NCBI GenBank assembly: GCA_003481005.1
Contig: QUKC01000007.1
Location: 1 to 64,000 of the forward strand
Length of the DNA: 64,000 nucleotides
Reading direction: 5' to 3'
DNA from: Firmicutes bacterium TM09-10
GTDB taxonomy: Bacteria; Bacillota; Clostridia; Lachnospirales; Lachnospiraceae
Shown: positions 1 to 9,525 of the stretch, piece after piece
How positions within the stretch are numbered: position 1 is the first letter of the stretch
How the letters are laid out: every line of letters starts with the position of its first letter
Translations under genes and position numbers: made by a program
Notes under the pieces: model-generated
Databases searched by the model: none
What the model was told of the DNA's origin: nothing
Seen by the model: only the letters and a program-made list of their open reading frames with translations

Positions 1-2
1 AA

Positions 3-698
3 ATTCGGATGTGGGAATATGATGCGCAGATTGCTTTGATGAATAAGGAATACCGGGACGGTGTGCTGTATGTGAAATTTCCGGATTCTGCAGTGATCTA
101 TCTGAGGAGCAATTCGAATACACCGGATGAATTGAAAATTTGCGTTTGTATCGGACAAAAAGAACTATTTTACGAAATTCCGATCCTGAAAGTAAAGAAC
201 TATACGTTGGAAGAAATTTTTGAAAAAGAGTTATGGATGTTGATCCCATTCTATATTTTTCGATATGAAAAGGAATTTCGAATAATTAATGGAGATGAAA
301 AGCGGCTTCGCAGTTTGAGGATGGAATATGAGAACGTAGCTGCACGGCTGGATCAGGAGTGCCAAGGCGGGCGTATGAAGCCAATTACCGGCGGCGCGTT
401 GTGTGAACTGGCGAATAATGTAGTGGAAAAACTTGCGTCGAAATATGACAATGTGGAGAAGGAGGTTACGGAAGTTATGGGAGGAAAAGTGTTGAATTAT
501 CGGTCGAAGGAGATTTTTCGGGAAGCCATGGAGAAGGGGCTGGAAGAGGGACGCCTGGAAGGATCTAATCAAAAAACGGTCGAGTTGGTAACTAAAAAGT
601 ATCAAAAAGGCGATTCTGTATCCAAAATAGCGGAAGACCTTCTGATGAGTGTAGAGGAAGTGGAAGAAATCCTGGGGAAAATGACAGTAAGTCAGTAA
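3..698 (+). CDS. Rpn-family recombination-promoting nuclease / PD-(D/E)XK transposase-like protein, 5' truncated by window edge
   Basis: The frame is open to the left edge of the window (codons at 3 and 6 precede the first ATG at 9), so the N-terminal part of the gene lies outside. The visible 230 or so residues resemble the second half of the Rpn / PDDEXK nuclease-family transposase proteins common in Clostridia. Visible are an RMWEYDAQIAL segment near the start, a long helical middle, a charged stretch with EKGLEEGRLEG, and a C-terminal helix-turn-helix-like SVSKIAEDLLMSVEEVEEI. Members of this family nick DNA and promote RecA-independent recombination; that is family knowledge. The catalytic N-terminal residues cannot be checked here. 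It stands alone, about 100 bp before the rhamnosidase gene. It could be a remnant of a mobile repertoire rather than an active enzyme. Confidence 0.7.
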   Translation: MRMWEYDAQIALMNKEYRDGVLYVKFPDSAVIYLRSNSNTPDELKICVCIGQKELFYEIPILKVKNYTLEEIFEKELWMLIPFYIFRYEKEFRIINGDEKRLRSLRMEYENVAARLDQECQGGRMKPITGGALCELANNVVEKLASKYDNVEKEVTEVMGGKVLNYRSKEIFREAMEKGLEEGRLEGSNQKTVELVTKKYQKGDSVSKIAEDLLMSVEEVEEILGKMTVSQ

Positions 699-730
699 TA
701 AACAGACTTCCAATATTTAGAAGAGTGTGT

Positions 731-774
731 ATGCCGTTCTATCATCTAAGCAGATGTCAGGGCGGTATGTTTTC
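731..774 (+). terminator. Weak hairpin, possible terminator after the Rpn gene
   Basis: An outer pair ATGCCG (731-736) / CGGTAT (763-768) encloses an inner CATCT/AGATG hairpin (743-756) and is followed by GTTTT. Stem pairing is modest, so terminator strength is uncertain. Confidence 0.4.
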
Positions 775-798
775 TGATATTGGGGCGGCAAGGGCTGC

Positions 799-3078
799 GT
801 GAGGAAATCAAGATTGAAAAAAGAACACTGGATTTGCGGCGGCGCAGGCTGTGAAGCGCCGCTGTTTCGAAGAAGCTTCTGGCTGGATAGGACAGAGCGC
901 TTTCAAAGCGCCCGTCTGGAAATCTGCGGACTGGGGTATTTTCTATTCTATATCAATGGAAAAAGGATCAGCGATCAGGAGCTGATGCCGGCGATGACAA
1001 ACTACGCGTCGGTGCTCGGCTGTGAAACGACGTATCCGGTATGGGAGGAGCGCAGCGCACATCGCTGCCGGTATTTAAGCTTTGACTTACTTCCATATTT
1101 AAAGGCAGGAGAAAACGTACTTGCAGTACGACTGGGCAATGGCTGGTATCATCAGACAGAGCGGATTGCCGAAGGAAAATTTGTTTTCGGTCTGCCGAAG
1201 CTTTGGTTTGAGCTGACGTTGACGGATGCAGACGGAAGACAGGAATGGATTGAAAGCGACCGGCAGACATTGTGGCATCCGGGCGGATTGCTGAAAAACA
1301 ACCTCTTTTTGGGAGAGGTGCGGGATTTGCGGAAAGAGCCGGAAGGCTGGCAGGATCCGGGCGCTGATTTATCCGGTTGGAAGCCAGCACAGCCGGTCCA
1401 TGCACCGGAAACCCTTTTAGAAGAGCAGACCTGTCCACCGGATCGTGTGATCCGAAAGCTTTATCCGATCCTGATTGGGGAGCACGATGGCAGAAAAATT
1501 TATGACTGTCGGGAAAATATCGCCGGGCGCGTTGTGCTTTCCTGCCTTGGAAAAAAAGGAGAATGCATTACGGTACGCCATGCAGAGGAACTGGCAGCAG
1601 ATGGTACGCTGGATTTCGAATCGGCGGGCGGCAGCGATCAGCTGCAGCAGGATCATTATATCTGCGACGGAAGGATACAGACACTGCATCCGTTGTTTTG
1701 TTGGCATGGCTTTCGTTATTTTGAGACGGAGGGTCCATGTGAGGTGCTGTGTGTAGAGGTGATCCATACGGATGTGGCGGTGACCAGCAGTTTTTCCTGC
1801 TCGGATCCTGTGCTGAACTGGCTTTATAAAGCCTATATTCGTACGCAGCTGGACAATTATCACGGCTGCATTCCGTCAGACTGCCCGCACCGAGAACGGC
1901 TTGGATATACCGGAGACGGTCAGCTGACGGCGGAAACAGCGATGCTGCTTCTGGATACCAAAGAGCTGTATCGGAAATGGTATCAGGATATTTTGGACAG
2001 CCAGGGCGCAGAAACCGGACATATTCCACATACCGCGCCGTTTCTGGGCGGGGGAGGAGGACCCGGCGGCTGGGGCTGTGCAGTGTATCAGGTTCCGCTC
2101 GCATGGGCAAAAATTTATGGGGACGACAGCCTGCTTGTGCAGGGCTATGACGCGATCCTGCGCTGGTTCGATTACATGGATGCCCACAGTGAAAAAGGAC
2201 TTGTGGTCCGCGAAGAGGAGGGCGGCTGGTGTCTGGGCGACTGGTGCTTCCCGGCATCAGAGGAAAAGGAGCAGCTGCCGGAGGCATTTATCAATACGTT
2301 CTACTACTTGCATGGATTGCAGGAAATGATGCAAATTTCAGAAAAAATGAATAATAAACTGCCAATTCGATTTGCGGAGCGGGAAAAGAATGTCAAAAAT
2401 GCTTTTCTTGACGCTTACTTCGATCCGGAAACCGGAGATTTCTGCGAAGGCAGGGCAGCAGGCAACGCCTATGGACTGGCACTTGGGCTTGGGGATGAGC
2501 GGACGAAAAAGCATCTGGTCGAAAAATATGAAGCGCTCGAACGTTTTGATACCGGAATTTTCGGCACGTCGATGCTTTTGGAACAACTGTTTTCCATCGG
2601 CGCAGGGGATCTGGCAGTAAGGCTTCTGACCAATGACAGCGAAGCAGCGTCCTTTGCACATATGAAACGAAACGGTGCGACGACGCTCTGGGAGCGCTGG
2701 GATGGCAGAGAATCCCATAACCATCCGATGTTTGGCGCCTGTGTGCGGCTGCTGTTTACACAGATCCTTGGGATCCGGATGATGCCAGCGGCGCAGCCGC
2801 CCGTTGTTATCCCTACGCAGTCGGACGTTACCACACAGCCAACACAGGCATTGAAGCCGCTCAACGGCGAACTGCAGCCGCCAGTCGTGCCCGCGTCCGC
2901 GCAGCATTTTTCTTACGAAATCCGTCTCAGCAGCCAGCGGCAGCTGACCTGGGCAAAGGGCAGTATCCAGACGCCGGATGGAATCCTTTCGGTGAGCTGG
3001 GAGCTTCTGGAAAACGGGGAAAAGCAGGTGGAGTGGAGCCTTGCGCCCGCAGGCGAGGACAAGGTGCCCACAATGTGA
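799..3078 (+). CDS. Alpha-L-rhamnosidase, glycoside hydrolase family 78
   Basis: This 759-residue protein starts at GTG and removes terminal alpha-L-rhamnose from glycans or glycosides by inversion. The N-terminal beta-sandwich region (about 1-330) carries carbohydrate-binding-like folds typical of GH78. The (alpha/alpha)6 barrel contains the hallmark SDCPHRERLGYTGDG, with Asp361 and Glu366 at the conserved acidic positions, and a late TTLWERWDG with Glu632, which matches the second catalytic acid of the family. A proline/glutamine-rich linker (about 665-700) separates the barrel from a C-terminal beta domain. No signal peptide is seen, so it probably acts in the cytoplasm on imported substrates. 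A serine hydrolase follows 48 bp downstream. A second GH78 gene lies at the right edge of the window. The start is the least certain point: there is no clear Shine-Dalgarno immediately upstream. Confidence 0.88.
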   Translation: MRKSRLKKEHWICGGAGCEAPLFRRSFWLDRTERFQSARLEICGLGYFLFYINGKRISDQELMPAMTNYASVLGCETTYPVWEERSAHRCRYLSFDLLPYLKAGENVLAVRLGNGWYHQTERIAEGKFVFGLPKLWFELTLTDADGRQEWIESDRQTLWHPGGLLKNNLFLGEVRDLRKEPEGWQDPGADLSGWKPAQPVHAPETLLEEQTCPPDRVIRKLYPILIGEHDGRKIYDCRENIAGRVVLSCLGKKGECITVRHAEELAADGTLDFESAGGSDQLQQDHYICDGRIQTLHPLFCWHGFRYFETEGPCEVLCVEVIHTDVAVTSSFSCSDPVLNWLYKAYIRTQLDNYHGCIPSDCPHRERLGYTGDGQLTAETAMLLLDTKELYRKWYQDILDSQGAETGHIPHTAPFLGGGGGPGGWGCAVYQVPLAWAKIYGDDSLLVQGYDAILRWFDYMDAHSEKGLVVREEEGGWCLGDWCFPASEEKEQLPEAFINTFYYLHGLQEMMQISEKMNNKLPIRFAEREKNVKNAFLDAYFDPETGDFCEGRAAGNAYGLALGLGDERTKKHLVEKYEALERFDTGIFGTSMLLEQLFSIGAGDLAVRLLTNDSEAASFAHMKRNGATTLWERWDGRESHNHPMFGACVRLLFTQILGIRMMPAAQPPVVIPTQSDVTTQPTQALKPLNGELQPPVVPASAQHFSYEIRLSSQRQLTWAKGSIQTPDGILSVSWELLENGEKQVEWSLAPAGEDKVPTM

Positions 3079-3126
3079 TACAAAAGCTCGGCGTGTCGCA
3101 CTACATTAAAGAAAAGGAAAAATAAC

Positions 3127-3972
3127 ATGATAGAAACAATTCTGGAGGAAATCCGTGGGCTGAATCTTCCGCTGTTCTGGCTGACGGAGTCGGAGCATGG
3201 AAAGCGCACGACATGGAGCTTTGTGCCGGACAATCCGTGCAACGACATCTATTCCGTTACGAAGGTATTCACCGTGACGGCGCTTGGTTTTTTATACGAT
3301 CAGGGACTTTGGAAGCCAGACGATAAGATCTGCGATCTGTTTCGGAAAAAGCTGCCGGGGCGCTATGATCCGCAATGGGAAGAAGTGACGCTGGATCATG
3401 TGATCCGGCACCGAATCGGCGTGACGGAGGATTTTTTGGATATCGATAATTATGATATGACGCAGTTTGGTTCGGAGGATTTTTTAAAGCTCGCGTTTGA
3501 ACGTCCGGTTCCGGCGCGGCCGGGCGTGGACTATCAGTACAGCGACGGTGCATATTATCTGCTGTCCCGCGTTGTGACGGAGCTTTCCGGAGAAAAGCTG
3601 GACGACTTTCTGCGCCCGCGCCTGCTGATGCCGCTGCATGTAAGGGAGGCGGCTTTTTCAAAGTGTCCGATGGGGTATCCGATTGGAGCGACCGGCATGT
3701 ATGTGCGCACAGAGGACATGGCAAAGCTTGGCGAGATCTATCAAAACGGTGGCACATTTGAAGGAAAGCGGCTGCTTTCGAAAGAGTGGGTCGAGCTTGT
3801 TTTTGAGCGGGAATATGAGCTTGCAAAGATGGAAAACGGAGGGCACTGCAAGGGCGGTATGAACGGACAGATGCTGTATCTGTCGCCTCATGGCCGCGTG
3901 ATCGCGTGGCAGAGCTATGACCCGGAGGGAAAAGGAAACACGTTGATGGAATTGATTCTGAAAAATGAGTGA
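3127..3972 (+). CDS. Serine hydrolase of the beta-lactamase / class C penicillin-binding family
   Basis: This 281-residue protein has the SxxK motif as SVTK (Ser43, Lys46), the nucleophile and general base of class C beta-lactamase-like esterases and peptidases. The second motif, normally YxN, reads YSDGAY here, so Asp replaces Asn. A glycine-rich segment near the C-terminus (CKGGMNG) is a poor match to the KTG box. There is no signal peptide or membrane segment, so it is probably cytoplasmic and unlikely to be a true beta-lactamase or D,D-peptidase. It follows the GH78 gene by 48 bp on the same strand and may be co-transcribed, suggesting a deacylase role in glycan use (inference). A strong terminator follows. 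Confidence 0.78.
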   Translation: MIETILEEIRGLNLPLFWLTESEHGKRTTWSFVPDNPCNDIYSVTKVFTVTALGFLYDQGLWKPDDKICDLFRKKLPGRYDPQWEEVTLDHVIRHRIGVTEDFLDIDNYDMTQFGSEDFLKLAFERPVPARPGVDYQYSDGAYYLLSRVVTELSGEKLDDFLRPRLLMPLHVREAAFSKCPMGYPIGATGMYVRTEDMAKLGEIYQNGGTFEGKRLLSKEWVELVFEREYELAKMENGGHCKGGMNGQMLYLSPHGRVIAWQSYDPEGKGNTLMELILKNE

Positions 3973-4000
3973 GAAGTGCGCATGGCGCGCTTTGAATAAC

Positions 4001-4048
4001 AAAATCCCCGCTGTCACAGCGATTCAGGCTGTGGCGGCGGGGATTTTT
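4001..4048 (+). terminator. Rho-independent terminator after the serine hydrolase gene
   Basis: AAAATCCCCGC (4001-4011) pairs with GCGGGGATTTT (4037-4047), followed by a T. The A-run on the other side makes it likely to serve the converging gene at 4111 as well. Confidence 0.85.
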
Positions 4049-4110
4049 GCCGTGAGCAGCGTTCTGGCAGCTTACAGGGAATTTTTACATGTCGTATGCA
4101 GCAGCGAGTG

Positions 4111-4791
4111 TTACGGCTCAAGCATAAACTCTAAAAATTTCTTCGCATTTTCCGGGTGCTGGCAGTTGGCAGGGATGGTAAACCATGCATTTGCCCGATC
4201 TGTCAGCAGATATTTGGATCTGCTGACGCTGATGCCGATGGGGATTTCCCCGTCGGTATTGTCATCAGGAAGATCCTTGTATATAACCTGATCGCCGTAC
4301 TGCGCCAGCTCCTCGTCGGTAAAATACTGGTGCAGGTCGCAGAACAGACCGGCTTCGAGATTGTGATCCATATAGGTATCATCTGTGATGAGGGCGTCTA
4401 AGGTCTTGCCGGATATCATCGCGATAATTTTCTGTATATTTGCATAGGAGTATTGATCGGAGTTTTCATAATCCACATACATATCCCGGTTGATTGCGGC
4501 ACAGTCGCTGGAGGTATCGATGTCAGCATACTGCTCAAAATCGGCGATCATCGTGTCGGAATCGACCTCGGTATTCATGTAGCAGTTGACAAAGGCTGCT
4601 TCCATGACGGTATCCTTGCGCGTCGCAAAGGTGTAAATCAGGTTTCCCGCAAAGGCGAGAACCGCGATCACGACGATCGTTTGGATTTTATAATACTCCC
4701 AGAAATAAGCCCATTTTTCCTTGAAGGGTTTTCCTTTTAATTTTTGCTGCTGTTCCTTAACTTCGTCATGGACGGAATTGCCTGTTGCCAT
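4111..4791 (-). CDS. Uncharacterised single-pass membrane protein
   Basis: The chosen start is the ATG at 4791 (226 residues), because it follows AGGGAGG at good spacing; the frame is open further upstream but without a ribosome-binding site. A short charged cytoplasmic N-terminus (KGKPFKEKWAYFWEYYK) leads into one hydrophobic segment at about residues 37-57, then an acidic extracellular domain with many Asp and Tyr. The outside part includes DALITDDTYM and ends in HPENAKKFLEFML, faintly recalling the C-terminal helices of extracellular solute-binding proteins. No transporter genes adjoin it. I do not recognise a named family. It converges on the serine hydrolase and is divergent from the small membrane protein at 5133. 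Confidence 0.75.
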   Translation of the reverse strand: MATGNSVHDEVKEQQQKLKGKPFKEKWAYFWEYYKIQTIVVIAVLAFAGNLIYTFATRKDTVMEAAFVNCYMNTEVDSDTMIADFEQYADIDTSSDCAAINRDMYVDYENSDQYSYANIQKIIAMISGKTLDALITDDTYMDHNLEAGLFCDLHQYFTDEELAQYGDQVIYKDLPDDNTDGEIPIGISVSRSKYLLTDRANAWFTIPANCQHPENAKKFLEFMLEP

Positions 4792-5132
4792 TTTATGCCT
4801 CCCTGTAGTTCGGTGTTGAATCCTGTATTTTGCGGCATGCGGCAAAATCTGGTGCCGGTATCCTGTGTTCGATCGTTTCGATAGTATGGAAAGATTCATG
4901 CGCTGATATTTATCATAGTCGTTTGATTTTGGGAAGTCAATGAAAGTGTTGTGATAGAAAAGTGAAAATTTTCTAAACTACCGGATAAGTCCCTGGGATA
5001 CCTTGAAAAAAAGCAAATTCTGTACTATGATAGCTTTATCGGTTTGAAAAAGGGAGCAATGTCAAAAGGACAGACCTTTCAAAACCCTGAGCTTCCCGGG
5101 ATGGGGAATAAATACGAAGGTGGTAAAGCAAT
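4792..5132. other. 341-nt divergent intergenic region
   Basis: This gap lies between the divergent genes at 4791 and 5133. The right half holds a good promoter (5003-5031) and a 25-codon ORF (5059-5136), described separately. The left half is AT-rich and presumably holds the promoter of the minus-strand gene; I could not fix one with confidence. Confidence 0.6.
5003..5031 (+). promoter_or_regulatory. Sigma-70-type promoter for the 5059/5133 transcript
   Basis: TTGAAA (5003-5008), a 17-bp spacer and TATGAT (5026-5031). Predicted transcription starts near 5038, about 95 nt before the ATG at 5133. Confidence 0.65.
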
Positions 5133-5136
5133 ATGA
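5059..5136 (+). CDS. Putative 25-residue small protein or leader peptide, translationally coupled to the next gene
   Basis: ATG at 5059 opens 25 codons (MSKGQTFQNPELPGMGNKYE, then GGKAI) and stops at TGA 5134-5136. The stop overlaps the ATG (5133-5135) of the downstream membrane protein in an ATGA arrangement. AAAGGGAG precedes the start at rather tight spacing. It lies inside the predicted transcript from the promoter at 5003-5031. The exact coupling suggests it is translated, either as a small protein or as a leader that delivers ribosomes to the next start. No family is recognised. Confidence 0.45.
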   Translation: MSKGQTFQNPELPGMGNKYEGGKAI

Positions 5137-5627
5137 ATGAAAGCTATGTAGAATGTCTGGTGGCGAAAAAACCGTCCAGTGCGATGAAAGCACTGCAGGT
5201 TTTTCTGATTGTCCTGGCGGTGATTTTTTTCCTGCTTAGCATGCTGAATGCCCTGATGTGGCTCGGAGTGGCAGCAGCCGGAATCGGAGCGTATTTTACT
5301 TCGCTCAATGCCAGCGTGGAGTTTGAATATCTGTACGTGGATAAGGAGATTTCCGTCGACAAGATTTTAAACAAAACCAAACGGAAAAAAGTCGAGAAGT
5401 TTGAAACAGAGCGTATGGAGATCTTTGCACCAATCAACTCCTGGCATTTGGACAACATGAAGAATCGTCAGCTTAAGGTGACGGACTATTCCAGTGGCGT
5501 TGCCGGACAGCCGGACAGACGCTATGTGATGATCTACAGTGGAGACCGCAAGATCATTTTTGAGCCCAGCGAAGCCATGGTAAAAGCGCTTCAGTCTGTT
5601 GCGCCCAGAAAAGTATTTTTCGATTGA
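5133..5627 (+). CDS. Small membrane protein, DUF6106-like
   Basis: This 164-residue protein has two adjacent hydrophobic segments (about residues 20-38 and 42-58), followed by a soluble C-terminal domain rich in basic residues (NKTKRKKVEKFE) that ends in RKVFFD. The pattern matches an uncharacterised Clostridia family I recall as DUF6106; that assignment is from memory. Its domain resembles membrane-anchored proteins with a PH-like fold, but no function is established. The start shares an ATGA with the upstream 25-codon ORF; AAGGTGGT lies upstream. The guaB promoter overlaps its stop codon, so guaB is separately initiated. Confidence 0.7.
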   Translation: MNESYVECLVAKKPSSAMKALQVFLIVLAVIFFLLSMLNALMWLGVAAAGIGAYFTSLNASVEFEYLYVDKEISVDKILNKTKRKKVEKFETERMEIFAPINSWHLDNMKNRQLKVTDYSSGVAGQPDRRYVMIYSGDRKIIFEPSEAMVKALQSVAPRKVFFD

Positions 5628-5652
5628 CACAGAGTTTTAATTCTGTTACACT
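5624..5652 (+). promoter_or_regulatory. Consensus promoter for guaB
   Basis: A perfect TTGACA (5624-5629), 17-bp spacer and TACACT (5647-5652) begin inside the stop codon of the preceding gene. Predicted start is near 5659. Confidence 0.8.
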
Positions 5653-5665
5653 TGCCTCAAACGAA

Positions 5666-5694
5666 CTGTCAGTAGTGTATTTACTGGCAGTTTT
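5666..5694 (+). terminator. Hairpin at the 5' end of the guaB transcript
   Basis: CTGTCAGTA (5666-5674) pairs with TACTGGCAG (5682-5690, one G-T pair), followed by TTTT. It may end the upstream gene's transcript, or form a stabilising or attenuating structure at the extreme 5' end of guaB mRNA, since it lies just after the predicted start. Confidence 0.4.
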
Positions 5695-5705
5695 CATTGA
5701 ATTGA

Positions 5706-7187
<1,482 letters not shown>

Positions 7188-7217
7188 TTTTAACCGATTG
7201 GCCGCATAGCATAGAAT

Positions 7218-7247
7218 AGGATGTCCCGTTGGCGGGTATCCTGTTTT
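7218..7247 (+). terminator. Terminator after guaB
   Basis: AGGAT (7218-7222) pairs with ATCCT (7238-7242), with CCCG/CGGG inside, then GTTTT. It separates guaB from the riboswitch unit. Confidence 0.65.
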
Positions 7248-7264
7248 AACACAATCAAACACAA

Positions 7265-7373
7265 AACGTGTGACTGGCGGATTAGTGGAGATCACCACGG
7301 GGAGCACGTTTGAAGAAACCGACCGCCTGGGTACTGACAGCAGAAGATGATGTAAGTATTCAGGCGGTTTTTT
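7265..7373 (+). ncRNA. ZTP/ZMP riboswitch (pfl motif) with overlapping intrinsic terminator
   Basis: The aptamer shows the conserved pfl features in order: TGACTGGCGG (7271-7280), a GTGG..CCAC hairpin followed by GGGGAGCACG, and the 3' subdomain GACCGCCTGGG (7321-7331). The class binds the purine intermediate ZMP/ZTP and turns on folate and purine genes. The expression platform is visible: ACCGCCTG (7322-7329) of the aptamer can instead pair with CAGGCGGT (7361-7368) followed by six T, forming a terminator. Ligand binding should therefore block termination. The downstream genes make and consume ZMP (AICAR formyltransferase) and close the ring, which fits exactly. Confidence 0.92.
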
Positions 7374-7402
7374 ATCGTATTCATTTCAAAATGGAGGACA
7401 AC

Positions 7403-8116
7403 ATGGAGCTTTTAAATCTTTCGGAAGAACTGAAAAACAACGCCTATCCGGGACGAGGTATCGTCATCGGCAAAACCCCTGACGGAAAACAGGCGGTAAC
7501 AGCGTATTTTATTATGGGCAGAAGCAGCAATTCCCGCAACCGCGTGTTCGTAGAGGAGGGCGAGGGCATCCGCACACAGGCGTTTGATCCGTCCAAGCTG
7601 GAGGATCCGAGCCTGATCATCTATGCACCGGTTCGCGTGCTGGGCAACAAGACGATCGTTACAAACGGCGACCAGACAGACACGATCTATGAGGGCATGG
7701 ACAAGCAGCTGACCTTTGAGCAGAGCCTGCGCAGCCGGGAATTTGAACCGGACGGTCCGAACTACACTCCCCGTATTTCCGGTATCCTGCATATCGAAAA
7801 CGGCGGCTACAACTTTGCAATGTCCATTTTGAAGAGCGACGACGGCGATCCGTCCTCCTGCCTGCGTTACACCTTTGCTTACGAAAATCCGAAAGCGGGC
7901 GAGGGCAGATTTATCCACACCTATATGCATGACGGCAATCCGCTGCCGAGCTTTTCCGGCGAGCCGAAGAAGGTTGCGATTTCCGGAGATATCGACAGCT
8001 TTACTCAGCTGGTTTGGGAAAGTCTGAATGAAGAAAATAAGGTTTCCCTGTTTGTGCGCTACATCGACATCGAAACCGGCAAATACGAGACAAGAATTGT
8101 GAACAAAAACCACTGA
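7403..8116 (+). CDS. purO: IMP cyclohydrolase, PurO-like
   Basis: The product (237 residues from ATG 7403) catalyses ring closure of FAICAR to IMP, the last step of de novo purine synthesis. It belongs to the stand-alone PurO-like family used instead of the N-terminal domain of bifunctional PurH. The N-terminal YPGRGIVIGKTPDGKQAV and later FIMGRSSNSRNRVF are typical of that family. I chose the internal ATG because it follows GGAGG at proper spacing; the longer frame starts inside the riboswitch terminator. The AICAR formyltransferase follows after 19 nt, so the two enzymes form one riboswitch-controlled unit. The symbol follows the archaeal enzyme by analogy. Confidence 0.85.
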   Translation: MELLNLSEELKNNAYPGRGIVIGKTPDGKQAVTAYFIMGRSSNSRNRVFVEEGEGIRTQAFDPSKLEDPSLIIYAPVRVLGNKTIVTNGDQTDTIYEGMDKQLTFEQSLRSREFEPDGPNYTPRISGILHIENGGYNFAMSILKSDDGDPSSCLRYTFAYENPKAGEGRFIHTYMHDGNPLPSFSGEPKKVAISGDIDSFTQLVWESLNEENKVSLFVRYIDIETGKYETRIVNKNH

Positions 8117-8135
8117 AAATGGAATGGAGGAAAAA

Positions 8136-9314
8136 ATGAACGAAATTCAGTTAAAGTACGGATGCAACCCGAATCAGAAGCCTTCCAGAATTTTCATGGA
8201 GGATGGCAGCGACCTGCCTGTTACCGTATTAAACGGCAAGCCAGGATATATCAATTTCCTGGATGCATTAAACGGCTGGCAGCTTGTTTCCGAGTTAAAA
8301 AAAGCGACCGGACTTCCGGCAGCAACCTCTTTTAAGCACGTTTCCCCGGCTGGTGCGGCCGTGGGACTTCCGCTGACGGATACGCTGGCAAAAATTTACT
8401 GGGTAGACGACCTTGGAGAGCTTTCTCCGCTGGCATGTGCCTACGCAAGAGCGAGAGGTGCAGACAGAATGTCTTCCTTTGGTGACTTTATTGCACTGTC
8501 TGATGTCTGTGACGCAGACACGGCAAAGCTGATCAAGCGCGAGGTTTCCGATGGAGTGATCGCTCCCGGCTATACCGACGAAGCGCTGGAGATCTTAAGA
8601 GCAAAGAAAAAGGGCGGCTACAATGTTATCCAGATCGATCCCTCCTATCGTCCTGCCGAAATCGAGAGAAAACAGGTGTTCGGCGTGACCTTTGAACAGG
8701 GACGCAACGAGTTAAACATTGATGAAGAGCTGCTGTCAAATTTTGTAACAAAGAACAAAGAAGTGCCCGAAGAGGCGCTGATCGATATGAAGATTGCGCT
8801 GATTACCCTGAAATATACCCAGTCCAACTCTGTTTGCTATGTAAAAGGCGGACAGGCGATCGGTATCGGTGCAGGTCAGCAGTCCCGTATCCACTGCACG
8901 AGACTGGCAGGACAGAAAGCGGATAACTGGTGGCTGCGTCAGTCTCCTCAGGTGCTTGGACTGCAGTTTGTAGACGGCCTGGGACGCGCAGACAGAGACA
9001 ATGCCATCGATGTTTACATGGGCGATGAATACGAAGATGTGCTGGCAGATGGTGTATGGCAGACCCGTTTCAAGGTAAAGCCTGCTGTCTTTACGAGAGA
9101 AGAAAAACGCGCATGGTTAAACCGGCTGACCGATGTAACCTTGGGCTCTGACGCATTCTTCCCGTTCTCCGATAACATCGAACGCGCACATAAGAGCGGC
9201 GTAAAATACATTGCACAGCCCGGCGGCTCCGTCCGGGATGATGCGGTCATCGAATGCTGTGATAAGTATGATATGGCGATGGTATTTACCGGAATCAGAC
9301 TGTTCCATCACTAA
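8136..9314 (+). CDS. Phosphoribosylaminoimidazolecarboxamide formyltransferase (AICARFT, stand-alone)
   Basis: The 392-residue enzyme transfers a formyl group from 10-formyl-tetrahydrofolate to AICAR (ZMP), giving FAICAR. It corresponds to the C-terminal domain of PurH only; the MGS-like cyclohydrolase half is absent. The catalytic Lys67-His68 pair sits in SFKHVSPAG. Other conserved stretches are QSNSVCYVKGGQAIGIGAGQQSR and DAFFPF. The ATG at 8136 is preferred over the one at 8124 because GGAGG overlaps the upstream codon and is correctly spaced from 8136. It partners purO directly upstream, and both are behind the ZTP riboswitch that senses this enzyme's substrate. Confidence 0.95.
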   Translation: MNEIQLKYGCNPNQKPSRIFMEDGSDLPVTVLNGKPGYINFLDALNGWQLVSELKKATGLPAATSFKHVSPAGAAVGLPLTDTLAKIYWVDDLGELSPLACAYARARGADRMSSFGDFIALSDVCDADTAKLIKREVSDGVIAPGYTDEALEILRAKKKGGYNVIQIDPSYRPAEIERKQVFGVTFEQGRNELNIDEELLSNFVTKNKEVPEEALIDMKIALITLKYTQSNSVCYVKGGQAIGIGAGQQSRIHCTRLAGQKADNWWLRQSPQVLGLQFVDGLGRADRDNAIDVYMGDEYEDVLADGVWQTRFKVKPAVFTREEKRAWLNRLTDVTLGSDAFFPFSDNIERAHKSGVKYIAQPGGSVRDDAVIECCDKYDMAMVFTGIRLFHH

Positions 9315-9434
9315 GCGACACAAAACGGCGCGCCGGCTCGGATGAGCAGTGGCTGAAACTCCGGGGGCAAAGCGGTGACATCGCAAAAAGTGCAGGATAT
9401 CGCTTCGTGCCGGAAGACGGAAAAGATTGAAAAT

Positions 9435-9483
9435 AAAAACCAGATACCTGAGAGGCGAAGCCTTTCTGGCATCTGGTTTTTTT
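9435..9483 (+). terminator. Bidirectional terminator between AICARFT and the DUF975 gene
   Basis: AAAACCAGAT (9436-9445) pairs with ATCTGGTTTT (9471-9480), with T-runs on both strands. It ends the purine operon after a 120-nt 3' untranslated stretch (9315-9434) in which I recognise nothing, and also serves the converging gene at 9526. Confidence 0.88.
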
Positions 9484-9525
9484 ATAAAAATCATATGGTT
9501 ACAATAGCTATTTTCCGGAAAATCC

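Noticed and set aside
9315..9434. Possible second ZTP-like element in the 3' untranslated region of the AICARFT gene
   Set aside because: A GTGG and a CCGGGGG stretch recall the pfl motif, but the conserved ACTGGCG and CCGCCTGGG parts are missing and there is no gene downstream on that strand.
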